A stretch of DNA of 64,000 nt from Orobanche coerulescens. Lineage: Eukaryota > Streptophyta > Magnoliopsida > Lamiales > Orobanchaceae. Numbering within the stretch: position 1 is the stretch's first letter; every line of letters begins with the position of its first letter. Shown here piece by piece: positions 33,953 through 45,449 of this stretch. The DNA lies in contig CM065804.1 of assembly GCA_033398695.1 (NCBI GenBank), forward strand, positions 34,859,501-34,923,500, read 5' to 3'. Below the pieces are notes generated by a model. The model worked only from the letters and a program-made list of their open reading frames with translations, had not been told where the DNA came from and ran no database searches. The position numbers and the translations under genes were made by a program.

Positions 33953-36900
33953 TGTAATACCCGTAAATTTTGATTTCCGGTAATTTATTTTTTTTCAGTG
34001 GAAGTCTGTTTTGACGACTCGCTCATGACCGTTTCGTCATTCTGAGAATGATTAATTCTACACTTTTTGACATCCGAGTTCGTTTCGGTGCCGTTTTGTT
34101 GAGTTTCGTGCTTTTTAGCGACTTTTCGGCACTTGAGTTCGATTCTTGCGAATCTCGTTCAAAACTGTTGTTTCGAGTTTCCCGTAAGTCCGTTTAACTT
34201 TGTTAGACGTGTTGTCAACTTCGGTTTGGTTATTCGATCACGTATCGTGATTTTCGGGCGTTTTGGGCCATTTTCGTAATTTCCCAAAGTTTGGGGTAAT
34301 TACTTTCCGTTGTCGAATTTCGAGCCTTCGGGTGGTCGGAATCGTTTGTTCTCTTAGTGCTCGAATTCGTCTTTGCGAGTACTTCGTAACTGTATCTTCG
34401 ATTCGTATTCAGGTTCGGGTTTCGGGGTCGTTCGGGCCGTCGAAGTTGGCCCCGGCCAAGTCATGGCCGGGCAGTCTAGGCCCAAGCACCGCCGAGTTAC
34501 GGCGGTAGTGCTCGGCGATTACGTCGTAAGGCGATTACGTCGTAAGGCCCCGGCCGTAACGTCGTAATGTTTCCGGCATTTCTAGGCGTGAGTTCGGCCA
34601 TGGCGATTCGTCGTAAGGTGGCCGTGATCGGCTATTTAAGGCCAGTGACGTTTTCTTGACCATTTCTCACTCGTTTTCTTCTCTTAGTGGTCAGGTGTGT
34701 TGATCATGGAGAGATGTTGTTGGACAATAAGTCCATGAAGTCTTGGAGTTCATATCATCAATCAAACATCCCATAACCTCCTCCGATCTACTGAATCAAG
34801 GTTAGATTTCTAAAAATCTAGTTTTGGGGAATTTGGGTATTTTGGTTGTTTTCGTCCGATTAATCCGATTTAACTTAGGATTATGATGGATTGATGAATA
34901 TTTAGATGTATTATATCATTTCCCTTGTTATTCCATGGTTGGATCGTATCGATTCATTGTTTTGGTCGATTTCTTGATCGACGTCTTGAAGGTGTCCGGT
35001 AGAATGTCTTAGAGGGGTTTTCGGACGTTCTACGATTATTCTTCCTTGTATGATCATTGATTTATTGATTATATGATGTTAGGGTCGAGTTTCTTGCGAA
35101 GAAACCATGTCGAACCCTTCCGTTCGTTGTCGTCTTCTTTTTCGATAGCATCGGGCGTTTCGAAGCTTTCCGGTTGAGCCGTGTTCGTCGGAATACTTGC
35201 ATGCCAATTTCGAGGCAAGTACCTTGCCCATACATTTCTTGTTTTGGGGATATGATGATTGGTGATCGTCTTGGTATGTTTGTTTGTTTGTTTGAAATGA
35301 GTTTTCAAAAGATTCGGCTAGCCTCGTTAAAGGCTCACTTTCAAAACGTGTGTGTTTTGTAAATTGTGTGGGTTGTAAGTGACTAGGTGAATCCTTTGGA
35401 TATGTTTGGTATTGATATTGTGCTTGATAATGCATGGGTACCTATATTGCTTCTTTCCGTCGCGTTATGGTTGACGTGCGTGTTGTTATTTATTCGTGTG
35501 GTCGTGAACTGACGGATAAATTATGTGAATTGGTGTATTGATTTGATAATTGTTACAACAATTGACTGTGTGCTTGATGTTTGTAACATTGTGAATACTT
35601 GTTGTGAGAGACGTCATATCCGGGAGCCTCTGAGGGCGGGGCGTGCAATCTCCGGCCTGGTGTATGCTGCAATGTGCGGCTCCATATGGTTGGTGAACGC
35701 CGGTGTTTAACCTGATGCGTGTGCAAGGGGCGGCTCTTATGGGAGTGACGCCGGCGCGGTGACACGTACAAGGTGCGGCTGACATGTGGAGTGAATGCCG
35801 GTGCACAGGTGTTTAAGTGGAGACGCCTGACAGGCTTATTGGTAATGAATATCTGAGTGATTAGCTAAGACCCCGTTACCGAGTGATTATCGTATTTCAA
35901 ATTCTTTCAACTCTTTTCAAAATGCTGGTCTCGATATAGACCGTGGTTCGTGTTTTCTGATTTGGTGTTTCAACTTGTTTTAAAACGTTGGTATCAGGGT
36001 TAATTAACCAAGGACATTTGACGAGATCTCCGAGGGTTAATTAATCAGGGGTCTTGAGCAGTATTGGGAGGACGAGAGGCTGTGTCTTTGATGGGCTGTG
36101 TTGACATTCTGTGTTTTGGGTCGAGGTCCCCGTGTGATGTTGAGATGATTGATCTCGTGTTGATATTATTTGGATTTGGGTCGAGGACCCCGTGTGATGT
36201 TGAGATGATTGATCTCGTGTTGATATTAATTGGATTTGGGTCGAGAACCCCGTGGAAATATTTGTGAAGACTAGCTTGGGTTGATTGAATGGTTTTTCTT
36301 GCAAATTGCTTTCCGCCTACTGGTCGAGGACCCTGTTGATTTTTGGAAAGAGGAGGATTTGATAATCCTAAATTGTTTTCTCTTAAAACTCTCGATGGCA
36401 TCTTTAAACTGTTTTATAAATTGTTTTTCCTTGATTTGTGATCTTTCGGTTTTAGAATGTTTTACCCAAACTTTTGCCTCGGGAATTACTTCTCGATACG
36501 TTTGGATCTTTGAGGGTTCCTGGTTATTGTTATTCATGGAATGTGAATTGTATGGCTCGTATTTGCACTTTGTTCTTGCACTAGCAAAACAGTGGAGTTT
36601 TGCTAACCCCCGAGTATTCGGGGGGTGGATGTCTATTTTTGCATTCAGGTTTGGGAGCATAACACAGGGTCGGCACGAAGGATGATGAAAGATGAACGAT
36701 ACTAATCACACAAGGATCTGTATGAGGTCATTGGTTTAGTTATAGTTTATTTTCCGCTGCAGTATTCTTTCCCGTTGTACGGGAGTGTGTTGTATTCGAC
36801 CCCTGCGTGGGCATGTAATGATTTTGAGTTATATGTATTTATTGAAAGACCAAATCGGTCTACTGAGTCATTTTAGCCTTAAAGGCATTGTCGAGTTGTT

Positions 36901-36981
36901 CTATGTTGTTACCAGCCTGGTAGATCCTTGAGGAAAGGTTCTACGATGTGTAATATCCCTGAGCGGATTGGGGGTGTTACA
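33953..36981 (+). repeat. Element C 3' LTR
   Basis: Matches the 5' LTR closely outside the array. TATTTAAG 34633-34640, donor-like at 34801, GC donor-like at 35215, 60-bp repeats from about 36117, acceptor at 36648. In the array (34500-34620) each TTACGTACGTAA is shortened to TTACGTCGTAA. Confidence 0.88.
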
Positions 36982-36986
36982 CCAAT

Positions 36987-38904
36987 GATCCAGCGCACAT
37001 TAGCATAGATCCCAAGATGATCCCGTCGGACCAACACGAGGTGGAAAACCCGTCCAATGATCCAGCGCCCTCAGCATAGATCCCAATATGATCCCATCGG
37101 ACCAATACAAAGTGGTCATCTAATCCAGCACCCTCAGCATAGATCACACGATCCATTCGGATCATCACAACATATACAACACAACTATACATACACATAT
37201 GCAAAATCGATATGTCCATCAACATGAATATACAATAAATTAATAACGATATTATGACGATTCAATTGGAATGACATGTTCAACAACATGAATAACAATA
37301 TGCATGATCAAAATCATCAATATTAAACCAATATTTGAAATATGATACTTGCATTAAAGATGGCAAGAATTAAATAGTCCAACGAATATCACACGTCCGA
37401 AGGCCACCGCCCCTCGATCGATCACTTTGCAAGGCTCGGGCCTTGTTCAAAAGAAATAACAAGGAACTCAACATACTACTCGAAACTAACATATGATCAC
37501 CAAACGTTCTAAGTTATAATCGTGTTAAAAATGACGTAGGTCCGGTTCACAGTTAGTCTACTCGATGAATGATGAGCCGAAAATAATGATATACTTCATA
37601 TGAGTCGAATGACCATATCGGAGGTGAAATGCCGATGTCGACGGATTCAAAGATATACAAGTCATCAAAATCTAAACTTCAATATCGGTTTCAACTCCCA
37701 ATTCATATATGTTTCGGCTCTTACGATTCATATCACAAGTGTGACTCAAGATACAAGCGTACCAAGTGTACTACGTAAGGGAACAATACTACGGTGATCC
37801 TGGATTGATTTTATTGACATAGACGATTCATTTCAAGTATGAACATGAAGAATATTGTCAAATCAAACACCTCTATCAAAACATGAATTATCATCGGTGG
37901 AACATCTTAGTAATCTCAGAACCTTACTAAAATCATGCTCATAATTCATAACGAACTTAGGACACTACATCATAGGGTCTTTATCCATCAAGGTTCGATC
38001 AACACTCTTAGCAACGAAGGATAAGAAAGGTATAACCATGTTTCAATCTTCAAAAAATATGGTGCTGGATTCAATATGATATAACAAGTCCAATAATTTC
38101 CGAAGCAAGCTCAAAATATAGCTAAGAATTATAAATTCCAGCTTGATATAGTATTAACATACCTCAATAAGGAGAAGAACAATGAAATGCTTGATAAAAC
38201 ACAACACCGGAGCCTGCACACCAATCCACAAGGGTCTAAGATCCTCAAAATCAAGCTAGAATGAAGTATAAGGTGCTGGGGAGTCTTCAGATGGCGAAAA
38301 ATCTGTAAGGAAGGGAGGAGGAAATGAAATGGGGTTGAGGGTTATAAATAGAATTCTAAACCTTACGTACGTTATCTGATCTGACTTATGTACGTAAATG
38401 CCTTAGCGTACGCTAGCCTCAAGCCTTAGAGTACGTTAACGTCTGGCCAAAGCTCACTGCCTCGATTCTGGATTGATTTACGTACGTTATCAGAGTAGTT
38501 TATGTACGTAACACTATGCACTTAGCGTGCGTTAACAATCCACCTTAACATACGTTAAGCCCAGTTGACTTGCTTAGCTGGAAAGCCCTCCAGATTCACT
38601 CGTAGTGTATCAACGTATCTTCACCGGCCCCCACACGCCGACCAATGTCTGATATCGAATTGACTGAAGCTTACATACGTTAAGCTTCAACCATAACGTA
38701 TGTTATCTTCCAAACGTAGCGTACGCTATGCTTATCACCTAGCGCACGTTATGACATGCAGAACCATACATGTATGAATATTTGGAAATACAAAAATGTA
38801 GGGATACGAATATGGGAAACCACTCTTTGATTAATAACGCCACATAGTCGAATGTTACAAGTTCGAATACAGGTAAAATACACAATAATTATCCGGGCAT
38901 TACA
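36987..38904 (-). repeat. Element D 3' LTR, main fragment
   Basis: Starts on the minus strand at 38904 (TGTAATGCCCGG). Palindrome array 38760-38365, TATTTATAA at 38350-38342, donor-like GAG|GTATGT (38162), GCAAGTAT-like site at about 37352. Three tandem units with TGATCCAGCGC...AGCATAGATCC lie at 36987-37150. Continues at 22980 beyond element C. Confidence 0.8.
38342..38760 (-). promoter_or_regulatory. D: mixed palindrome array plus TATA box
   Basis: Holds both forms found elsewhere: TTACGTACGTTA (38367, 38479) and TAGCGTACGCTA (38404, 38718), plus intermediates (TTAGCGTGCGTTA, TTACATACGTTA). The TATA box (complement of 38342-38350) directly follows. Confidence 0.75.
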
Positions 38905-38939
38905 TACTACCCCTCTAAAAAGAAGTTTCGTCCCGAAAC

Positions 38940-39161
38940 TTAGGACGAAAATAAATCCGGGTATCTCGACTTCATACTATCCTCAGTCTCCCAAGTTGCT
39001 TCTTCGACTCCATATCGAGACCACTGAACTTTAACCACGGAGATCGATTTATTCCTCAATCGTTTGACTCGACTCTCAAGTATATTGATTGGCTTTTATT
39101 CGAACGTACCATTGTTAGCCACTTCAATCTCACCAAAATCAATGATATAACTGGGATCCAG
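38940..39161 (-). pseudogene. D: integrase chromodomain-like tail
   Basis: Reads DPSYIIDFGEIEVANNGTFE, a TAA, then [40 protein letters not shown] and RYPDLFSS. Continuous with 56744 onward before the copia insertion; the join falls in the LRKYVLDPS segment. Confidence 0.88.
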
Positions 39162-40198
39162 TGTTAGATTGGTACCGCCACTAGAAGGGGGGTTGAATAG
39201 TGTGGATAAGAGTATTGAACTCTTTTTGAGCGGAAGCAAAAATATAGGAGTAATTAAAATGCGGAAAAGAAAGAACACAAGAAATTGTTCGAGAGGTTCG
39301 GCTATTAACGAAGCCTACGTCCCCTACCTAGTTTTATCGACTAGCACATTTCTTAGAACTTAGAATTGCACTTTCTAGTTTAGTGCTAACTTCTTACAAT
39401 TTCTTGATTTCCGGGCTCAAGAACAACCTCACTAAAACTCTCTTGTTTTTCTGGATACAAGATAACCTTTACACAAACAAATGCGAGTAGGAACTCAACT
39501 TTCACGATATATCGCTCTTTGATACAAGAATGAAGATTGGAAATTATAGAACAAATCTTCTCGTATCACAATCTAGAATAAGTATATCTCTCAAAATGTT
39601 TGCTTGGAATTGCTTGAGTATGCTTGTAAGCTCAGAATACTTCTATCTCCTTGAAGTGATCTATTTATAGCCTTCTTGAGCTCATTTTCCCGTTGGAGCA
39701 GTTTCACTGCTTACGTACGTTAGGCGCTGTTGGTTACGTACGTTATGAACATTACGTACGTTATATGCTTCGAATAGCGGCCATAACGAGCGATGAAGAA
39801 GCTGTTCGATGAGATCGATAATATACGTTACGTACGTTACGTACTGTATGATTACGTACGTAATCTTCCAGTCAGAGATCCGTTGAGTGTGACGACTTGT
39901 TGTAACGGCTAATGACTTTTTCAACGGTCAGAATATTTCAAACATTACGTACGTTAGATAAGGCTGGTTACGTACGTTACCTGTACAGAAAAACTTACGA
40001 AAACAATGAGTGTTACGTACGTTATGATAGGCGGGTTACGTACGTTAACTGTACTGAAAATCTTGCAAACAACTATGAATGTTACGTACGTTAAGATGGT
40101 TTGATTTACGTACGTTAACTGAAGGAAAAATATGTTTTAAGTAAATTTTGGTTTTAATAACACATCATCAAAATGATCTAGAAAATATTGTTCCAACA
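39162..40198 (-). repeat. Copia 3' LTR
   Basis: Palindrome array (TTACGTACGTTA) 40130-39710, CTATAAATAG at 39670-39661 (minus). The apparent ORFs inside are array or LTR shadows. Confidence 0.9.
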
Positions 40199-40414
40199 AT
40201 CTCCCCCTTTTTGATGATGACAAAATTTAAGTATGGGAGTTTTTGAAAAAGTGAGTTTAAGGAAGATTTAAAAATTTAATAATGCATAGAAACAAAGATA
40301 GTTAATACAAACGAAACATATTCAAAATAAAACACCAATAGAGTTTATGCATGAAAATTAAATGTTTGGTCTTAATAGAAAAAGGGAAACATCATCATAA
40401 GAAAGATAGCTCGA

Positions 40415-40592
40415 CTAGTCAAGGTCCGCATCCGGAGGTGTCGGTGGTATCCCAAAGTGCGTGCAGATGCTTTTGACCATGATTTTGATTTCGCTCATAT
40501 CTCTCTCGAGTCTATCCATCCGAGTAGCCATCTGAGATGAAGAGGATTCCTGACGAGGTCGGGAGGAACCGAGCTGAGATGAAGGTCGAGGT
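40415..40592 (-). pseudogene. Copia ORF3, C-terminal part (split by F)
   Basis: 59 codons ending GIPPTPPDADLD and stop. Ser/Arg-rich linker (SSQLGSSRPRQESSSSQ) followed by a coiled-coil-like segment MDRLERDMSEIKIMVKSICT. It reads on in frame from 49464 across the GAGGT duplication of F. 40199-40414 behind the stop is non-coding up to the polypurine tract. Confidence 0.75.
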
Positions 40593-40797
40593 TGTAATAT
40601 CCAGTCGAAAGTCATGTCATTTCAAACCTTTTCATATTCTTCGAATCGTGATTTGTTGAGCGAACCCTTGTAATCATTGCTTGGAACCACCGTTTTGGGG
40701 TTTCCGTACTTCTATTTTCATGTTATTGTTGCCCAGACATTGAATCCTATTACTTTTATTCTCTTCCCGGGCCATTTTCCATCATTTTAGGACCCGA

Positions 40798-41110
40798 AGG
40801 GGGTGTGAGCCGCGGCACAAGGAGCGTGCGCCGCGGCATACCCATTTTCTAAACCTGGCCGAGCGGACGGTGCCGCGGCTGCACGCCAAGGTGCCGAGGC
40901 ACCGACGAGTCGGTGTCGCACACCTAGCCGAGCCGCGGCACACTTGTGTTGCATCCTCGGCCCAAAACCGCTGTGCCGGTGCGCGGCACACCTGGGCTGA
41001 GCCGCGGCACACTGCCGAAACCTGGGAACAATTTTTAGGTCTGTGCCGCGGCACACCTGGGCTGAGCCGCGGCACACAATGCGGTCAACTGCATAATTCG
41101 GCTTTTTAAG
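40798..41110 (+). promoter_or_regulatory. F: GTGCCGCGGCAC palindrome array plus TATA-like box
   Basis: Eight or nine copies of GCCGCGGC in GTGCCGCGGCAC/GAGCCGCGGCAC contexts (40809, 40831, 40870, 40930, 40980, 40997, 41045, 41066), then CTTTTTAAG. The core differs from the other families but has the same position and symmetry. Confidence 0.75.
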
Positions 41111-41849
41111 CGAGATTTCCGCTCATTTCCTACATTTCCTTCTTCCACCTGCGAGAGAGAGAGTTTGAGGGAGGAGTTTTCTCACACCTATCACTTGTGT
41201 GTTGGAGATTTACCACTTTCACTCGGTTGGGAAGCCCGGATAGTCGATCTAACGCGTATTCCTTGGATCATAGAGCTTGGATATTCAAGAGGTAATTTCT
41301 TCGACATCTTGACTTCTCGATTTTGTGTGGGTATTGACGTTTTGGATGATTAAATCATGGTGTATGGTGTGATATATGCGTGATTATGGACATGTTTGAG
41401 TATTCATCGGATTATTGAAAGATTATTCAAGAACACTTTGAATTTTGTGTTGGATTTTGGGGGTTTTCGTAGATTCGTCCGTTTTATCCGATTGAAGCTT
41501 GAGAACCTTGAGATTTTGATATCTCTATACCGTATGAGTGTTTTTTTCCGATTTTACGGGTTGGATTGTGCCGTTTTCGGACTTGTGGGAGTTTGGGCGA
41601 TTTCCCAACCTTTGGTTATTCACCCGTATATTTTCTTGAATCGTAGACGAGTTTCGGGAGTCTCTTCGTGTAATTTGAGTATGGATAATTAATTGTCATA
41701 TTCCTTGCGAATCGTTTAGGTGCCGGAAGCGCGTTCTCGGACCTACCGAACTCATACCTTTCCTCCGTTCGATTTCTCGATGTCTCAAAGGCAAGTATAC
41801 ATTTATGATTGTACGTTCTCGACTTTGAAGTAAGAAATATTGATGGCAT

Positions 41850-42030
41850 ATCATGAACGAACCGTTTTTACGGCATTCATAGATATATTGTTGGCATGTA
41901 ATGAACGAACCGTTTTGACGGCATTCCTACATGTATCGGCGTATGAGGTGAACGAACCGTTTCTACGGCATTCACATACGTAACGGCGTATGAGGTGAAC
42001 GAACCGTTTCTACGGCATTCACATACGTCT
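41850..42030. repeat. Tandem repeat in F LTR, four units
   Basis: Units of about 47-56 bp containing TGAACGAACCGTTT and ACGGCATTC; the last two units are near-identical (GGCGTATGAGG...CACATACG). A matching set is at 48755-48935. Inside candidate intron 2. Confidence 0.9.
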
Positions 42031-42678
42031 TATGAGATTTTAGTTATTAGGAATACTAGTCTTGAATTGATGAATTGACGGTTACATTTACTTTATTGTC
42101 GAGGAGTATTGTGTTTCATATTGATATACTTGCACTAGCTATTCGACGGCTAACCCCTTTACGGGGGAAATACGTTTCATGTATTTCAGGTTCCAGGAGG
42201 TCGGACAGGCAGGTATCGGGTCGGCACGAAGATGGTGGGTAAGTGTGATACTGTGTCTTTCTTCCAGTTATGTTTGGAGTTTCCCGTTCAGTGTTGTTGT
42301 ACTGGATTGGCTTTTGAATACTCGAGTATTGTTTTCCCTTTTCCTTGATGTTCCGGCCTGTGTTTGCCGAAGTATTGATTCGAGTTGTGATGTTTATGAA
42401 TACATTGGTTATGTTTCGAATACCTTTGTATTGTTTTTCATTCCATTGTGAGTAGACCTTATCGGTCAAATTTTATGGTTCCACGTATGTTTAGCCTTGT
42501 GGGTCCCACGGCGGGTCTTACGGCGCTGTAATATCCCTGAATAACTTGGGGGTGTTACAGAATATGGTATCAGAGCTTAGGTCTATGGATACCTAGACTG
42601 TCGGTCTTTTGGGTCGAATGAGTCGTCAATTGTCCACAGTATCACTACTCTGCCATCATCACAGTGCGACCGGTACTT

Positions 42679-42802
42679 GTAAGACCTCTTGCTCTTCTAA
42701 TGTTTCCTTATTCGTTATGCTTCTTCTATGGATATTCTTGAGAATTGATCACCTTAATGTCGTGCGTTTGAATTGTGCTTACGTACCTTGTATGTTCTTC
42801 AG
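42679..42802 (+). other. F: candidate 124-nt leader intron before gag
   Basis: Donor ACTT|GTAAGA (42679), pyrimidine-rich tract, acceptor TATGTTCTTCAG|T, with ATG at 42804. Same geometry as in A and D. An open frame reads through the intron, so unspliced RNA could add about 65 residues to gag. Confidence 0.5.
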
Positions 42803-42803
42803 T

Positions 42804-43403
42804 ATGTCAGCTGGTAGGGGCCGTGGCCGTGGTTGTGGCCGTGGACGAGGAAGGGGTCGTGGCGCGGCCGTTTCCATCAGTTCAGTTGCGGGGTCGACCA
42901 ACCCTAGTTTGTCGAACTCGGTGCATCCCGACACCGAGAGTCAGCACGACCAGTCAGACGGTCAGGGGAACAACGCAGACGTTGGAGTGGCGAATGCACT
43001 TCAACAATTGGCTACTCAGATGACCATTTTAGCCCAAACTGTTCAACTGAATAATCCGAACCCAAACACGGATGCCTTGCTTCAGAATATAATCCGTATG
43101 CACCCTCCACAGTTTGGCGGTGCCACAGACCCGTTAGGCTGGGAAGACTGGCTAGCGGAATTGGAGAAGATTTTCGAAGCGGTTGATTGCCCCGAGGTGA
43201 GGAAAGTACCAATTGCTCAGTATTTCCTCACTAAGGAGGCCGCTACTTGGTGGAAGGTCATCAAGCCACAGGATCGTATTGCCTCGTGGGATGAATTTAA
43301 GGAGCTCTTGGAGGCCGAGTTTTGTCCTTGGCCGGTACGAGAGAGCCGAATCCGAGCCTTCTTCGAGGCCAAACCACAAGATATTCCCGTTTCGTAGGCG
43401 ATC
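42804..43403 (+). pseudogene. F: gag N-terminal part
   Basis: Starts MSAGRGRGRGCGRGRGRGRG, an RG-rich nucleic-acid-binding N-terminus, chosen because it follows the acceptor and matches the start in D. Continues IIRMHPPQFGGATDPLGWED, WLAELEKIFEAVDCPEVRKV, PIAQYFLTKEAATWWKVIKP, EFCPWPVRESRIRAFF (the capsid-like gag domain). A TAG at 43395-43397 interrupts it; the frame continues directly into [20 protein letters not shown]. Confidence 0.9.
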
Positions 43404-45449
43404 GTGGATTATAACCAACAATTGATCCATGTGAAGGATCAAGTGCGTAACGAGCGTGATAAGATCCGTTATTTTGATATGCGGATGAATTTGGACTTAC
43501 GGCGGTACATGGCCGGATTTGCTTATACCACACTGAAAGAGTATAAGGACAGAGCTTTAGCCCATGATATGTTGAGCCCCGACAATGATACCATTGAAGA
43601 ACCGAAGAAGCAGAAAGTCGGGGGAAATTTTTCTGGCTCTAAGGGTGGCAACTTTCAGAAGTCACAGACGACTAACCGTTTTGCCGGACAGTCATCACGT
43701 TCTAATAAAGGGAAGAGGGGTTACCGTCCCACTCCGGGTATCTCAAATCGTACAGTGACTTGCTATAATTGTGGTCGTCCAGGCCACTTTAGTTCGGAAT
43801 GCTACTTTCCACTATTAAAGTGTCACACGTGTGGTCAGATGGGGCATAGAGCGGTTTATTGTTCCGAGCCGAACCAGACTTTAGACACTCGGGCTTCTGC
43901 CCCAACACCCCTTGATCAAGGTGTTAATCAGCGGCAATCTTTTGGCCAACCTCAGCAGAATTTTGGCAGGGGACGGGGTCGGGGTCAGAACGCTGGAGGG
44001 GGGAACTCTAGCGTCGGTTCGGTGCAACCACGAGTTTATGAGATGCGTCGAACAGACAAACCCGATGCGGCGGTGGCTTCAGGTACCATCCATATTCTAT
44101 CCTATCCAGTCCGTGTACTTTTTGATTCGGGTGCTACACATTCTTTTATTTCTTTGGAGTGTGTACGCCGTTTGAATATAACTTGTTTAACTGCTTGCGA
44201 TCCCTTTATCGTGAGACTGCCTAGCGGGGATAGGATTGTGGGGAGTCGGGAGATTAGAGATTTTCCGGTGGTTATATCCGGTATGGAATGGTTATCGAAT
44301 TTAATTGTAGTTGATATGGAAGGCGAGGACGTAATCCTCGGTGAGGACTGGCTTAATAATCACCAAGCGATTATGAATTACCGCACCAAAGTTATCACCA
44401 TGATGACTAAAAACGGATCTGAGTACTCATTTTTGGGACGTAAGTCGGACCAATCCAAGTTACTTATCAGTGCCATGAAGGCCGTAAAACTTTTGAATAA
44501 AGGTTGTACGGGCTATTGGTGTTATGCTTTGAAAACGGAAGGAAGCGAAGTTGATTTCTCTTCAATTCCGGTTGTTAATGAGTATCCCGATGTTTTTCCG
44601 GACGATCTTCCGGGATTACCGCCAGATCGAGAGATAGAATTTACCGTGGACTTAGAGCCAGATGCGGCTCCGATTTCTAAAGCACCTTACCGGATGGCAC
44701 CTTCCGAAATGCAAGAATTGAAGAATCAGTTGGGAGAACTTCTGGAAAGAGGGTACATCAGACCGAGCGCTTCGCCTTGGGGCGCGCCTGTTCTTTTCGT
44801 GAGGAAGAAAGATGGTTCACTACGTTTGTGCATCGACTACCGCGAGCTGAACAAAGTAACCATCAAGAACAAGTACCCTCTACCGCGTATAGATGATTTA
44901 TTTGACCAATTGCAAGGGGCTGCAATTTTCTCGAAAATTGATTTAAGATCCGGGTATTATCAACTCAGGGTGAGGGAGTCCGACGTTCCGAAGACGGCGT
45001 TCCGGACGAGATATGGGCATTATGAATTTGTAGTTATGCCTTTTGGGTTGACGAATGCGCCGGCAGTATTCATGCAGTTAATGAATAAAATATTCATCGA
45101 GTACCTCGACAGGTGTGTAGTCGTCTTTATTGACGACATCTTGATCTATTCTCGAGATAAGGAGGAACATGCCCGACACTTGCGTTTGGTTTTAGACATT
45201 TTGAGAACCGAGCACCTCTATGCAAAATTCTCGAAATGTGAGTTTTGGTGGGAAGAGGTTATGTTTCTCGGCCATGTGATTTCGGCCGAAGGGGTTCGTG
45301 TAGACCCACAGAAGATCGAGGTAGTGCTAGATTGGGCACCGCCTAAAAATGTTAAGGAGCTTCGTAGCTTTTTGGGCCTTGCTGGGTATTACCGTCGGTT
45401 TGTCGAGGGGTTCTCGAAACTCGCTCGACCGCTTACGAAATTACTCTAG
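43404..45449 (+). CDS. F: gag end, zinc knuckles, protease, reverse transcriptase
   Basis: 681 uninterrupted residues. CCHC knuckles at about 120-133 ([14 protein letters not shown]) and 140-153 ([14 protein letters not shown]). Protease [10 protein letters not shown] at 241-250 with the catalytic Asp present. RT from about 455: [60 protein letters not shown], active site FIDD at 575-578, [20 protein letters not shown]. It ends at a TAG (45447) where CAG (Gln) is expected. Part of the original single gag-pol polyprotein, whose parts mature by its own protease. Confidence 0.93.
   Translation: MDYNQQLIHVKDQVRNERDKIRYFDMRMNLDLRRYMAGFAYTTLKEYKDRALAHDMLSPDNDTIEEPKKQKVGGNFSGSKGGNFQKSQTTNRFAGQSSRSNKGKRGYRPTPGISNRTVTCYNCGRPGHFSSECYFPLLKCHTCGQMGHRAVYCSEPNQTLDTRASAPTPLDQGVNQRQSFGQPQQNFGRGRGRGQNAGGGNSSVGSVQPRVYEMRRTDKPDAAVASGTIHILSYPVRVLFDSGATHSFISLECVRRLNITCLTACDPFIVRLPSGDRIVGSREIRDFPVVISGMEWLSNLIVVDMEGEDVILGEDWLNNHQAIMNYRTKVITMMTKNGSEYSFLGRKSDQSKLLISAMKAVKLLNKGCTGYWCYALKTEGSEVDFSSIPVVNEYPDVFPDDLPGLPPDREIEFTVDLEPDAAPISKAPYRMAPSEMQELKNQLGELLERGYIRPSASPWGAPVLFVRKKDGSLRLCIDYRELNKVTIKNKYPLPRIDDLFDQLQGAAIFSKIDLRSGYYQLRVRESDVPKTAFRTRYGHYEFVVMPFGLTNAPAVFMQLMNKIFIEYLDRCVVVFIDDILIYSRDKEEHARHLRLVLDILRTEHLYAKFSKCEFWWEEVMFLGHVISAEGVRVDPQKIEVVLDWAPPKNVKELRSFLGLAGYYRRFVEGFSKLARPLTKLL

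Larger units (their letters stand above)
22981..36981 (+). mobile_element. Element C: large non-autonomous gypsy-type LTR element
   Basis: 5' LTR 22981-26045 (3,065 bp), 3' LTR 33953-36981 (3,029 bp), both TGTAATACCC...GGGGTGTTACA. It is flanked by a perfect 5-bp duplication CCAAT (22976-22980 and 36982-36986). The internal region, without inserted element G, is about 3.5 kb and has no RT, integrase or protease, only a worn gag zinc-knuckle trace. It was probably mobilised by a related gypsy element. It is inserted in the 3' LTR of D. Confidence 0.9.
40593..42559 (+). repeat. Element F 5' LTR
   Basis: Array of GTGCCGCGGCAC 40798-41080; TATA-like CTTTTTAAG 41102-41110; donor AGAG|GTAATT (41292); candidate 71-nt exon 41720-41790 (CGTTTAG| ... 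AAAG|GCAAGTA); four tandem repeats with GAACGAACCGTTT...ACGGCATTC (41850-42030); CTAACCCC...GGGG (42150-42167); acceptor GTATTTCAG (42188-42189); end module GTGGGTCCCACGG...GGCGCTGTAATATCC. Confidence 0.9.

Noticed and set aside
40782..41109. Repetitive Cys/Arg/Gly-rich frames in the F array
   Set aside because: They are translations of the GTGCCGCGGCAC repeat.
42781..42850. RG-rich gag start of F as a host RNA-binding protein
   Set aside because: It is continuous with a gypsy gag domain and matches the start in element D.
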